This document shows, piece after piece, positions 33,466-41,333 of a stretch of DNA of 64,000 nt (position 1 is the stretch's first letter; every line of letters begins with the position of its first letter). The stretch is taken from the NCBI RefSeq assembly GCF_013004645.1, contig NZ_JABEME010000003.1, forward strand, positions 186,001-250,000, in the 5' to 3' direction. Both the position numbers and the translations under genes were made by a program. The stretch comes from Stenotrophomonas africana (lineage in GTDB: Bacteria > Pseudomonadota > Gammaproteobacteria > Xanthomonadales > Xanthomonadaceae). Below the pieces are notes generated by a model. That model did no database searches. It worked only from the letters and a program-made list of their open reading frames with translations, and was not told the origin of the DNA.

Positions 33466-34215
33466 ATGTTCCGCCACCGTCTGTTGATGGTCCTGCTGCT
33501 GGCCTGCCCCACCCTGCCCCTGCAGGCGGCGGACGCCGCGCCCGGGCGCGGCCTGAAGGAGATTCCGGATCCCGAACTGAACCTGATGCGTGGCCGCTAC
33601 ACCGTGGGCGGCAATACCGTCGCCTGGTTCGGGGTGACGATGGTCTCGCAGTGGCAGGCCAGCAACGGAAGCGTGCTGCAGGGTGCGTTGACCTTGGGCA
33701 TGGACTTCCGCGGTGGCGGCAGCCCGAAACTGAGCTTCCAGCCCAGCGTGCACGTGACCGCCGCAGATGCGCCGCTGCCGGACACGCAGGGTCGCCACGT
33801 CGACAGCAGCGGCCTGGCCAACGCCAGCGGTCTGGTGCAGAGCGTGCAGGTGGCCGGCGATGGCAACGCCGCCCGCAATGCGACCACGCTGGTGGTACGC
33901 AATGGCGCGGTGCCGGCCCTGTCAGGTGACGGTGCCCATTCGCTCAGTGCACAGGGCGCAGGCGTCTCGGCCTCCGCAGTGCTGGAGGGCAACCAGGCAC
34001 GCCTGCAGCTGCAGGTGGATGGCCAGGGCCTGGTCCAGCAATGGATACGCAACGGCAGCGTCGGCCAGGGCATCGCCCTGGCCGGTGACGGCCAGATCGC
34101 CAGCAACCAGCTGCGGCTGGAACTGGTGCGGGATACCGCGGGCGGCAACCTGCCGTTGAGCCAGAACGTGGCCCAGGCGATTGCGATGAACCGCGGCATG
34201 GGGCCGGGCCGGTAG
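33466..34215 (+). CDS. FapE-like secreted amyloid component
   Basis: A 249-aa exported protein, signal peptide MFRHRLLMVLLLACPTLPLQA, behind an AAGGAGG site. The second half has curlin/Fap-like elements (ANASGLVQSVQVAGDGNAAR, GDGQIASNQLRLEL). It occupies the fapE position, and FapE in Pseudomonas is a minor extracellular fibre component. Direct sequence similarity to FapE cannot be judged here. Confidence 0.72.
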   Translation: MFRHRLLMVLLLACPTLPLQAADAAPGRGLKEIPDPELNLMRGRYTVGGNTVAWFGVTMVSQWQASNGSVLQGALTLGMDFRGGGSPKLSFQPSVHVTAADAPLPDTQGRHVDSSGLANASGLVQSVQVAGDGNAARNATTLVVRNGAVPALSGDGAHSLSAQGAGVSASAVLEGNQARLQLQVDGQGLVQQWIRNGSVGQGIALAGDGQIASNQLRLELVRDTAGGNLPLSQNVAQAIAMNRGMGPGR

Positions 34216-34264
34216 CACCACGGCACGGCGTTGGGGGAAGCGTTCCACAACGCAGGACACGGAC

Positions 34265-35575
34265 ATGCACACCTTGATGAGGATCACCCCGTTGGCGCTG
34301 GCGGCGCTGGCGGGCACCGCCCTTGCTGCACCGCCGACGCCTGACGACGGCCCCGATGTGCAGGCCCTGGCCAACCAGCTGGAACAGCTGAAGGCCAACT
34401 ACGCGCAGGAAGTGCGGCGGTTGCGCGAGCTGGACATGCAGGTGCAGGCCATGCAGGCGCGGTTGAGCGGGCGTGCGGGCGCCACTGGGCCGGCAACGGC
34501 GGCGGCAACCGGCACGGGCACGGCAGTCGAGCATGGCTCGACTCTACAGACGTCGCCGGGCAGCGAAGGTTACGCCAGCAGCGCCGCCGAGGCACAACAG
34601 GCCAGGCAGGAGTCGCGGCGCAGCGTGGACGACGTGAAGCAGCAGCAATCGGCCCTGTTCTCCCGTCGCTTCACCATCGAGAACAGCCTCACCTACGCCC
34701 GTTACGACCGCAAGCAGCTCACCCTCAACGGCTTCCTCGCGTTGGACGCCATCTTCCTCGGCAACATCGCCATCGAGAACGTGGAGTCCGACTCACTGAC
34801 CTACAACGTGGCGGCCCGCTGGGGCGTCAGCCCGAACCTGACGCTCAATCTGGATGTGCCTTATCTGGCGCGGCGCACCGTGTACCAGAAAGGCGGCGCC
34901 GGCGGTGCAGCGGCCGCCATCGCGCAGGAGCAGACCAACGGCAACGGCCTGGGCGACATTGGCCTGAGCGCGAACTACCGGCTGTTCGGCGAACGCGGCT
35001 GGCGCCCGGAGACCGTGCTTACGGCCGGTGTCACCGCCCCCACCGGGCGCGCACCCTACGGCCTGGACTGGAAGGTGATCGAGCGCGATGACGATGACTA
35101 CATCCGCTTCGCCGTGCCACGCGAGCAACCCACCGGCAATGGCGTATGGCAGGCCAACCTTGGCCTGTCGATGGTGAAGACCGCCGACCCGGCCATCCTG
35201 TTTGCCAACATCGGTTACGTGCACTCCATCCCGCGCGGCTTCAGCGACATCGACAGCAATCCCGACACGGTCAATCCGGGCGACGTGAAGCTGGGCGGCT
35301 CGGTGTACTTCGGCGCAGGCGTGGCCTTTGCGTTCAACGAGCGGACCAGCCTGAGCCTGTCCTTCAGTGACCGCATCAGCGCCCGCGCCTCCACCCGCTT
35401 CCAGGGCGGCAAATGGATGAAGGTGATCGGCAGTGACGCCAATGCGGCGTCACTGAACCTGGGCGTGACCTACGCGTTGAACCAGCACACCACGCTGGTG
35501 ACGCTGCTGGGCATCGGGCTGACCCCGGACGCGCCGGACTTCACTCTCGCCTTCAAGATCCCGTACATGTTGTAG
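34265..35575 (+). CDS. FapF-like outer-membrane amyloid export channel
   Basis: A 436-aa protein with a signal peptide, an N-terminal coiled coil (residues about 35-60, ALANQLEQLKANYAQEVRRL), a low-complexity linker, a second helix (QQARQESRRSVDDVKQQQ), then a beta-barrel from about residue 140 to the terminal KIPYML. This is the architecture of FapF, the trimeric secretion pore of the fap system. A SMAG repeat lies in frame in the linker (34524-34547), encoding EHGSTLQ. The TAG stop is part of a GTAG that begins the downstream hairpin. ATG at 34265 or 34277 are both possible. Confidence 0.82.
   Translation: MHTLMRITPLALAALAGTALAAPPTPDDGPDVQALANQLEQLKANYAQEVRRLRELDMQVQAMQARLSGRAGATGPATAAATGTGTAVEHGSTLQTSPGSEGYASSAAEAQQARQESRRSVDDVKQQQSALFSRRFTIENSLTYARYDRKQLTLNGFLALDAIFLGNIAIENVESDSLTYNVAARWGVSPNLTLNLDVPYLARRTVYQKGGAGGAAAAIAQEQTNGNGLGDIGLSANYRLFGERGWRPETVLTAGVTAPTGRAPYGLDWKVIERDDDDYIRFAVPREQPTGNGVWQANLGLSMVKTADPAILFANIGYVHSIPRGFSDIDSNPDTVNPGDVKLGGSVYFGAGVAFAFNERTSLSLSFSDRISARASTRFQGGKWMKVIGSDANAASLNLGVTYALNQHTTLVTLLGIGLTPDAPDFTLAFKIPYML
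34524..34547 (-). repeat. SMAG (GTAG) palindromic repeat inside the fapF-like gene
   Basis: The reverse complement reads GTAGAGTCGAGCCATGCTCG followed by ACTG, and all 24 bases are identical to the intergenic element starting at 55692. It lies in the coding sequence and keeps the frame open, in the linker between helix and barrel. Confidence 0.85.
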
Positions 35576-35578
35576 CGA

Positions 35579-35603
35579 CAGCGCCGGGCCCGGCCCGGCG
35601 CTG
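35579..35603 (+). terminator. GC hairpin ending the fap-like operon
   Basis: CAGCGCCGGGCC and GGCCCGGCGCTG form 12-bp perfect arms starting 4 bases after the fapF-like stop. No T-run. The TAG stop with its preceding G resembles a SMAG head. Confidence 0.55.
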
Positions 35604-35733
35604 CGCTGCGCAGGGCATGGGCATGGGCACGGCGCGGATTCATCTTCCGGCACCACAGCAGTCCCTGCCCGCTGCTATATTCAGTCCAGCTCGGCAGGCA
35701 TGGTGCCTGCCCTCGAATCACAGGGAGTTGGTC

Positions 35734-36873
35734 ATGGGTCTGGTACAGGCGGTGAAGGGTGCGGTAGGCGGTGTGCTGGCCGACCAGTGGAAGGACTTCT
35801 ACACCGTGCCGGCGGGCCTGCCGTCGACGGCCGCCCTCTTCGCGGCGGTGCCGCAGGGCACCAACGCCGGCCGCGGCTCCAACACCAGCGGCTCGTCCAA
35901 CATCATCACCAACGGCTCGAAGATCATCGTGCCGGAAGGCTACGGCCTGCTGCTGTTCCAGGACGGCGCGATCACTGCGTTCGTCGCCGAACCGGGTGGC
36001 TATGAATGGCGTTCGGACGATCTGAACTCGCAGTCGATCTTCGCCGGCGACGGCCTGGTCAGCACCTTCATCAAGCAGAGCTGGGAACGCTTCAAGTTCG
36101 GCGGCCAGCCGGGCTCGCAGCAGGCCGCGTATTTCGTCTCGCTGAAGGAACTGCCGGACAACCGCTTCGGCACCCAGTCGGAAATCTACTGGGACGATGG
36201 TTTCCTCAATACCCAGGTCGGCGCGGTCACCCGCGGCTCGTACACGCTGAAGATCGTCGACCCGATCCTGTTCGTGAAGAACTTCGTGCCGGCCAGCTAT
36301 CTGCGGCCGGGCCAGGTGTTCGACTTCACGGATCTGGACAACGCCGCCGCCAGCCAGCTGTTCAATGAAGTGGTCGGCTCGCTGGCCCCGGCCTTCAGCC
36401 TGTATACCAACGATCCGGGCAAGGGCAACCGCATCACCAAGCTGCAGCAGGACTCGCTGGGCTTCGCGCAGAGCCTGTCGGCCGCCGTCGAGCAGGCTTA
36501 CCAGTGGAAGTCCGACCGCGGCCTGGCCATTGTCAAGACCGCCATCGTTTCGATCGAGTACGACGCCAACACCCGCGAACTGCTGAAGACCGTGCAGCGC
36601 GCCGACGCGCTGTCCGGTTCGCGCGGCAATTCCAACCTGCAGGCCAGCGTCGCCCAGGGCATCCAGTCGGCCGGCGAGAACGGCGGTGCGGCGGGTCTGG
36701 TCGGTGTCGGCATGGCCTCGGGCATGTTCGGTGTTGGCGGCATGCAGCAGCCGGCCACCCCGGCTGCCGACGATCCGGTCGCCAAGCTGAAGAAGGCCAA
36801 GGAAATGCTCGATCTGGGCCTGATCACCCAGAGCGATTACGACGCGCTCAAGGCCAAGGCACTGGGCCTGTAA
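35734..36873 (+). CDS. SPFH-domain membrane-associated protein with C-terminal SHOCT domain
   Basis: A 379-aa protein starting MGLVQAVKGAVGGVLADQWK behind AGGGAG. The SPFH/band-7-like core occupies about residues 30-250 (GSKIIVPEGYGLLLFQDGAI onwards), and the last 35 residues are a SHOCT short domain (DPVAKLKKAKEMLDLGLITQ). Such proteins resemble Bacillus YdjI, which acts in membrane stress with zinc-ribbon and membrane partner proteins. The two following genes fit that module. Confidence 0.88.
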   Translation: MGLVQAVKGAVGGVLADQWKDFYTVPAGLPSTAALFAAVPQGTNAGRGSNTSGSSNIITNGSKIIVPEGYGLLLFQDGAITAFVAEPGGYEWRSDDLNSQSIFAGDGLVSTFIKQSWERFKFGGQPGSQQAAYFVSLKELPDNRFGTQSEIYWDDGFLNTQVGAVTRGSYTLKIVDPILFVKNFVPASYLRPGQVFDFTDLDNAAASQLFNEVVGSLAPAFSLYTNDPGKGNRITKLQQDSLGFAQSLSAAVEQAYQWKSDRGLAIVKTAIVSIEYDANTRELLKTVQRADALSGSRGNSNLQASVAQGIQSAGENGGAAGLVGVGMASGMFGVGGMQQPATPAADDPVAKLKKAKEMLDLGLITQSDYDALKAKALGL

Positions 36874-36893
36874 CAGCAGGACGCACACCCAAC

Positions 36894-38246
36894 ATGTCCG
36901 ATCCCCGAAACGGCCCAGCGCCGCTGCCCGGATCCGCGCCCGCGACGCCGCCGCCCTTGCCGGCGGCGTCGTTGGATGGGCCCGGTTCGCCGCAGGACGT
37001 CCCTCCCCTGCCCGGCAGCTTCCCGCTGGACACCTCGAAGCTGCCACAGGCCATCCGCGATGAAGTGGAAGCGCCCGATCCTGTGGCCATCGATACGTCG
37101 GCCAGCGAGCTGAAGGACGGCCTCAACCGCTGTCCGAAGTGCGGCGCCACCGACATCCGGCCCAAGGCCGGTACCGACATCCTCGTCTGCCTGTACTGCC
37201 GTCACGAATGGCACGGTGCGCGGGTCGAGGAGGAATTCGGACTGGGCGACGCCATCGACCAGCTGCGCGGTACGGTCATTGCCTCTGGTGCGCGTGACAT
37301 CGATGCCGACACCTCGGCACTGATGACGTTCAAATGCACCGGGTGCGGCGCCGAAGTCACGGTCAATACCGAGAGTACGATGACGGCGCGCTGCCACTGG
37401 TGCCGCCATGTGTTCGGCGTCAACGAGCAGATCGCCAACGGCGCGGTGCCCGATGCGGTGCTGCCCTTCCACATCAAGAAGGACGATGCGGTCGCGCGCA
37501 TCCGCCAGTTCGTCGACAAGCGCCGCATGTTCGCGCTGAAGGCGTTCAAGGACCAGTTCACCCCGGAAAACGTGGTGGGCGTGTTCCTGCCCTACATGAT
37601 CGTCGACAGCAATGTCAGCGCGGCCGTGGCCGGCAAGGGCGAGATCAAGACGCGTGAGTACACGGTGGGCAGCGAGAAGAACAAGCGCACCCTGTATGAC
37701 GCAGACGTCTACCAGGTCGAACGCCAGGTCGACTTCACCGTCGATGACCTGCCCCTGGAATCCTCGGCCGAGCGCGGCAATCTCGATACCCGCGCCAATA
37801 CGAACAACATCATCAACACCATCCTGCCGTTCGATACCAAGAACGCCGTGAAGTGGAACGCCTCGTACCTCGCCGGCTTCACTTCGGAGAAGCGCAACCT
37901 GGATGTCGAAAAGCTGCGGCCACGGCTGGAAGACCAGCTGCTGTCCATTGCCCGTGCACAGGTGGAAGGCTCGGTGAAGCGCTACAACCGCGGCGTGCGC
38001 TGGGAGCAGGAACAGCTGGAAGTGCACGGCACCCGCTGGGTGTCGATGTACCTGCCGGTGTGGTTGTATTCGTACCACCAGCCCGGCAAGAACGGCGGCA
38101 TGCTGCACTACATCGCGGTGAACGGCCGAACCGGCGAAACCATGGGCAGTGTGCCCGTGCAGCAATGGAAGATGCTGCTGGCGGCACTGGCCACCGGCAC
38201 CGTCATTGAAGCCCTCGCAATTGCCTTCCTGGTGGCATCGACATGA
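36894..38246 (+). CDS. Zinc-ribbon membrane protein of the SPFH module (YdjG-like)
   Basis: A 450-aa protein with a Pro-rich N-terminus, then two zinc ribbons: CPKCGATDIR...CLYC and CTGCGAEVTV...CHWC (about residues 80-175). The middle is an alpha/beta region and there is one hydrophobic segment near the C-terminus (MLLAALATGTVIEALAIAFL). Often misannotated as a helicase-like protein because of the ribbons. It sits 20 bp after the SPFH gene and overlaps the next by ATGA. Probably a membrane anchor or sensor for the SPFH protein. Confidence 0.82.
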   Translation: MSDPRNGPAPLPGSAPATPPPLPAASLDGPGSPQDVPPLPGSFPLDTSKLPQAIRDEVEAPDPVAIDTSASELKDGLNRCPKCGATDIRPKAGTDILVCLYCRHEWHGARVEEEFGLGDAIDQLRGTVIASGARDIDADTSALMTFKCTGCGAEVTVNTESTMTARCHWCRHVFGVNEQIANGAVPDAVLPFHIKKDDAVARIRQFVDKRRMFALKAFKDQFTPENVVGVFLPYMIVDSNVSAAVAGKGEIKTREYTVGSEKNKRTLYDADVYQVERQVDFTVDDLPLESSAERGNLDTRANTNNIINTILPFDTKNAVKWNASYLAGFTSEKRNLDVEKLRPRLEDQLLSIARAQVEGSVKRYNRGVRWEQEQLEVHGTRWVSMYLPVWLYSYHQPGKNGGMLHYIAVNGRTGETMGSVPVQQWKMLLAALATGTVIEALAIAFLVAST

Positions 38247-38500
38247 GCGACGACAGTGGCCTCTGGCTGTTGGCGGCAGGACCAGCCGGCGCAACCGCGC
38301 TGTACTGGGCGCTGTACCGCTATTACCGCAACACCGACAAATCGCATTCCTTCGAGCACGAGACCGCGATCGAGGCCAAGCCGGTCACCGGCTCGGACCA
38401 GCAGGTGGGCCGGGTTACCGGCACCGAGGAGAAGCGCATCCGCGGTGACAACGTGTATGAGTACCGGAAACGGGTGGTAAGGGTGAAGCCCGAAGAATAG
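38243..38500 (+). CDS. Small single-pass membrane protein of the SPFH module
   Basis: An 85-aa protein with one N-terminal transmembrane segment (GLWLLAAGPAGATALYWALY) and a charged cytosolic tail ending KRVVRVKPEE. Its ATG overlaps the stop of the zinc-ribbon gene. Family not recognised. Confidence 0.75.
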   Translation: MSDDSGLWLLAAGPAGATALYWALYRYYRNTDKSHSFEHETAIEAKPVTGSDQQVGRVTGTEEKRIRGDNVYEYRKRVVRVKPEE

Positions 38501-38528
38501 AGCAAGGCCATGCCTGGCTGCGGGCGGT

Positions 38529-38597
38529 GCCGGGCGCTGGCCGGCTCTCCTTTGACGCCCAGAGACCGAAGAAATGCCGGCCAGCGGCCGGCACTAC
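38529..38597. repeat. Pair of inverted SMAG-type palindromes
   Basis: GCCGGGCGCTGGCCGGC (38529-38545) and the inverted copy GCCGGCCAGCGGCCGGC (38576-38592) differ at one position; the second ends in CTAC (38594-38597), the GTAG head in reverse. Together they can form one long cruciform. The remaining gap to 38698 shows no clear promoter. Confidence 0.7.
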
Positions 38598-38697
38598 CCG
38601 TCAGCTCTTCACTGGCCTGCCTCAGGGCGCACCCTCACACCGTCTCCCACCCCACCGGTTCGATACTCGCGCGATCCCCCCTTCCGAGGATCCTGCG

Positions 38698-39282
38698 ATG
38701 GCTGCCCTGCTTGCCCGTAGCTGCCTGTCGGCGCTGTGCTTCCTGGCCCTGCCTGCCCTGGCCCAGGACGCCTCGTTCGGCTTCGGCGAACAGACCACCC
38801 GCACCGACCAGACCACGCAATCCAGCAGCACCCAGACCCAGAGCAGTAGCGCGGTGACCACCCAGACCACCACCAGCGGCAGCTCGCAGTCCGAATCACG
38901 CACCGAAAACAAAGAGATCGACGTGGGCTTCGGTTTCCACGACGACAACGACGACTGGAGCCATGACCGCCACCGTGGCGGCCGCGATGTGCGCGACAGC
39001 GATCTGTTCGGCAGCTGGACGCTGGGCCAGGAGAACGGCAATACCTGCACCATCGAGCTGAAGAACATGGAGTGGTTCGGCGGCTACAGTGCCTACGTGC
39101 CCGCCGGCTGCCCGGACGGCTTCTTCTCGGCCAACCGTTGGGTATTGTCGGGCAACCAGCTGCTGCTCACCGATACCAGCAACACCGTGTTCGGGCGCTT
39201 CCGCGCGTCAGGCGGTGGGCGCTGGACGGGCTACCGTGAATCGGATGGGGCGCGTTTGTACCTCAATCCCAAAGGGCGCTGA
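38698..39282 (+). CDS. AprI/Inh-family metalloprotease inhibitor with Ser/Thr/Gln-rich linker
   Basis: A 194-aa exported protein, signal peptide MAALLARSCLSALCFLALPALA, start supported by GAGGA. After a 55-residue low-complexity segment (TTQSSSTQTQSSSAV) and an acidic/His-rich stretch, the C-terminal 95 residues form an Inh-type beta-barrel: GSWTLGQENGNTCTIEL, a second Cys in VPAGCPDGFF, W-x-L-SGNQLLLTD and GRWTGY. Inhibitors of this family block serralysin-type proteases in the periplasm. No such protease is encoded nearby. Confidence 0.78.
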   Translation: MAALLARSCLSALCFLALPALAQDASFGFGEQTTRTDQTTQSSSTQTQSSSAVTTQTTTSGSSQSESRTENKEIDVGFGFHDDNDDWSHDRHRGGRDVRDSDLFGSWTLGQENGNTCTIELKNMEWFGGYSAYVPAGCPDGFFSANRWVLSGNQLLLTDTSNTVFGRFRASGGGRWTGYRESDGARLYLNPKGR

Positions 39283-39351
39283 TCGCGCCGTGCACGCAAT
39301 GGGCACGCGCTGATCGGGAAGATCAGGCGTCCGCCTCGCCCCGCCGCCGAC

Positions 39352-40311
39352 ATGTCCGCTCCCACCGGTTCCCGTCTGGTCATCTATGCCGCCCTCGCGG
39401 GCAACCTGGCCATTGCCATCGCCAAGTTCATCGCTGCCGGCATCTCCGGCAGCTCGGCCATGCTCAGTGAGGGTGTGCATTCGCTGGTCGACACATTGAA
39501 TGAACTCCTGCTGCTGTACGGGCTGCGCCGTGCCGGCAAGGCGCCGGATTCCCTGCATCCATTCGGCTACGGCCGCGAGCTGTACTTCTGGAGCTTCATC
39601 GTCGCCCTGCTGGTGTTCGCCGCCGGCGCCGGTGTTTCGGCCTACGAGGGCATCCAGCATATCCGCCGGCCGGAACCGGCCACCAACCATGCACTGAGCT
39701 ACAGCGTGCTGGGCATCTCCATCCTGTTCGAGGGTGCCTCCTGGTGGGTGGCGCTGCGCGAGTTCCGGCGTACCAAAGGCAAGCTTGGCTACTTCGAAGC
39801 CTTCCGCCGCAGCAAGGATCCTTCCACCTTCACCGTACTGCTGGAAGACAGCGCTGCGTTGCTCGGGCTGGGCTTCGCGTTGATCGGCCTGGTGGCTGCG
39901 CAGGCGCTGGATATGCCGGTGCTTGATGGTGTGGCGTCGCTGTGCATCGCCGGCGTGCTGGCCGCAACCGCCTTCCTCCTGGCCCGTGAAACCAAGGGCC
40001 TGCTGGTTGGAGAGCCGGCCCACCCGGCGGTGGCCCAGCGGATCATGGCGGTGGCGGAAACTGATCCGGACCTTCGCCGCGCGAACGGCGTGACCACCAT
40101 GCAGATGGGACCGGAACAGGTCGTAGCCATGCTCAGCGCCGAGTTCGAGGATGACCGGAAGACGCCCCAGATCGAGGCGTGCATCACCCGCATCGAAACG
40201 GCGGTGAAGCGCGAGTATCCGGAACTGGTGGCACTGTTCATCAAACCGCAGACACCCGAGGTCTATGCCGCCCGGCGCGCCGCGCTGGCTGCACCGCCCG
40301 CGCCGGAATGA
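39352..40311 (+). CDS. Cation diffusion facilitator transporter
   Basis: A 319-aa inner-membrane metal/proton antiporter with six hydrophobic segments. The helix-2 site is EGVHSLVDTLNE, the loop HPFGYGRELYFWS is typical, and the helix-5 site is LLEDSAALLG. A cytosolic C-terminal ferredoxin-like domain follows (about 205-310). The site residues (HxxxD and ExxA-type) suggest zinc, cobalt or manganese; the metal is not determined. Confidence 0.92.
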   Translation: MSAPTGSRLVIYAALAGNLAIAIAKFIAAGISGSSAMLSEGVHSLVDTLNELLLLYGLRRAGKAPDSLHPFGYGRELYFWSFIVALLVFAAGAGVSAYEGIQHIRRPEPATNHALSYSVLGISILFEGASWWVALREFRRTKGKLGYFEAFRRSKDPSTFTVLLEDSAALLGLGFALIGLVAAQALDMPVLDGVASLCIAGVLAATAFLLARETKGLLVGEPAHPAVAQRIMAVAETDPDLRRANGVTTMQMGPEQVVAMLSAEFEDDRKTPQIEACITRIETAVKREYPELVALFIKPQTPEVYAARRAALAAPPAPE

Positions 40312-40341
40312 CACTGCGTCTGCGCCCGTTTCACCAGCCCA

Positions 40342-41019
40342 ATGCCACAGTGCCACCAACATTTGCCCGAGCCTGCCTCTACCGTGCCGGATTGGTTGCC
40401 CGCCGCTCTTCAGATCCTCCCGCGCAGCTTCTACCGGCGCCCGCCCGTCGAGGTTGCGCCCGAGCTGCTCAACAAACTTCTGGTCCGTGACGATGGCCGA
40501 ACGGGTCGCATCGTTGAAGTCGAAGCGTACGCGGGCAGCGTCGATCCGGCGGCGCATTCCTATCGCGGGCAGACGCCGCGCACGGCCAGCATGTTCGGTG
40601 AGGCCGGGCACCTGTATGTCTACTTCACCTACGGCATGCACTGGGGCAGCAACGTGGTCTGCGGAGAGGTCGGTGAAGGGGTGGCGGTGCTGCTGCGGGC
40701 CGTCGAGCCGCTGGCGGGCCTTGAGCGAATGCACGAACTGCGCCCCGCCGCGCGCCGGGACCACGATCTGGCCAGCGGCCCCGGCAAGCTCTCGCAGGCA
40801 TTCGGGCTGGACCGCAGTTTCGACGGTGCCGACCTGGTGACTGGCAGCCACGGCATTGTCATCGCCAGCGATGGCGTGCAGCCCCCGGAGGATCCAGTGG
40901 TCGGGCCCCGCATCGGCATCAGCCGCGCTGTTGATTTCCCCTGGCGGTGGCACATCCGTGATCACCGTCACGTATCGATCCAGCCACGTCGCGCTTCCGC
41001 CCCCGCGAGGAAACGATGA
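40342..41019 (+). CDS. DNA-3-methyladenine glycosylase (AAG/MPG family)
   Basis: A 225-aa base-excision repair enzyme. Motifs: LPRSFYRRPPVEVAPELLNK at the start of the domain, the catalytic EVEAY, DPAAHSYRGQTPR, and GHLYVYFTYGMHWGSNVV with the intercalating/aromatic residues, and GPGKLSQAFG. It removes 3-methyladenine and related alkylated bases. Its stop overlaps the next start. Confidence 0.92.
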   Translation: MPQCHQHLPEPASTVPDWLPAALQILPRSFYRRPPVEVAPELLNKLLVRDDGRTGRIVEVEAYAGSVDPAAHSYRGQTPRTASMFGEAGHLYVYFTYGMHWGSNVVCGEVGEGVAVLLRAVEPLAGLERMHELRPAARRDHDLASGPGKLSQAFGLDRSFDGADLVTGSHGIVIASDGVQPPEDPVVGPRIGISRAVDFPWRWHIRDHRHVSIQPRRASAPARKR

Positions 41020-41213
41020 TGACCCCGCTCGACAAACCACTGCGCCGCGAACTGGACATTGATGGCCTGCCCTATACCCTCACCGTGGACCCTGAAGGCC
41101 TCAAGCTGGTTGAGAAGGGGCGACGCAAGGGCATCATCCTACGCTGGCAGGACCTGGTATCCGGAGACGCTGCGCTGGCCGCCGCCTTGCAGGCATCGCT
41201 CCAACAACACTGA
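41016..41213 (+). CDS. Small hypothetical protein
   Basis: A 65-aa protein, coupled to the glycosylase gene by an ATGATGA overlap. It contains a short beta-hairpin (GLPYTLTVDPEGLKLVEKGRR) and KGIILRWQDLVSGD, with a helical tail. Family not recognised; nothing in it suggests a transmembrane segment. Confidence 0.65.
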   Translation: MMTPLDKPLRRELDIDGLPYTLTVDPEGLKLVEKGRRKGIILRWQDLVSGDAALAAALQASLQQH

Positions 41214-41333
41214 GCCGGCGCGCCCACCTCACATCGGCATCACCCCGCCGTGGCGATACATAACGGCGCGCGCACTAGCGTAGCGCCAGACAGCCGCCGC
41301 AACCGCCCTCGCCACCCAGCCCTGAAAAGCGCC

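Noticed and set aside
30137..35575. Curli (csg) operon
   Set aside because: No CsgG-like lipoprotein, no CsgD, and the C39 peptidase plus coiled-coil porin are fap, not curli, components.
36894..38246. Helicase or primosomal protein annotation
   Set aside because: Only zinc ribbons are shared; there is no Walker motif, and a C-terminal membrane segment plus SPFH context point elsewhere.
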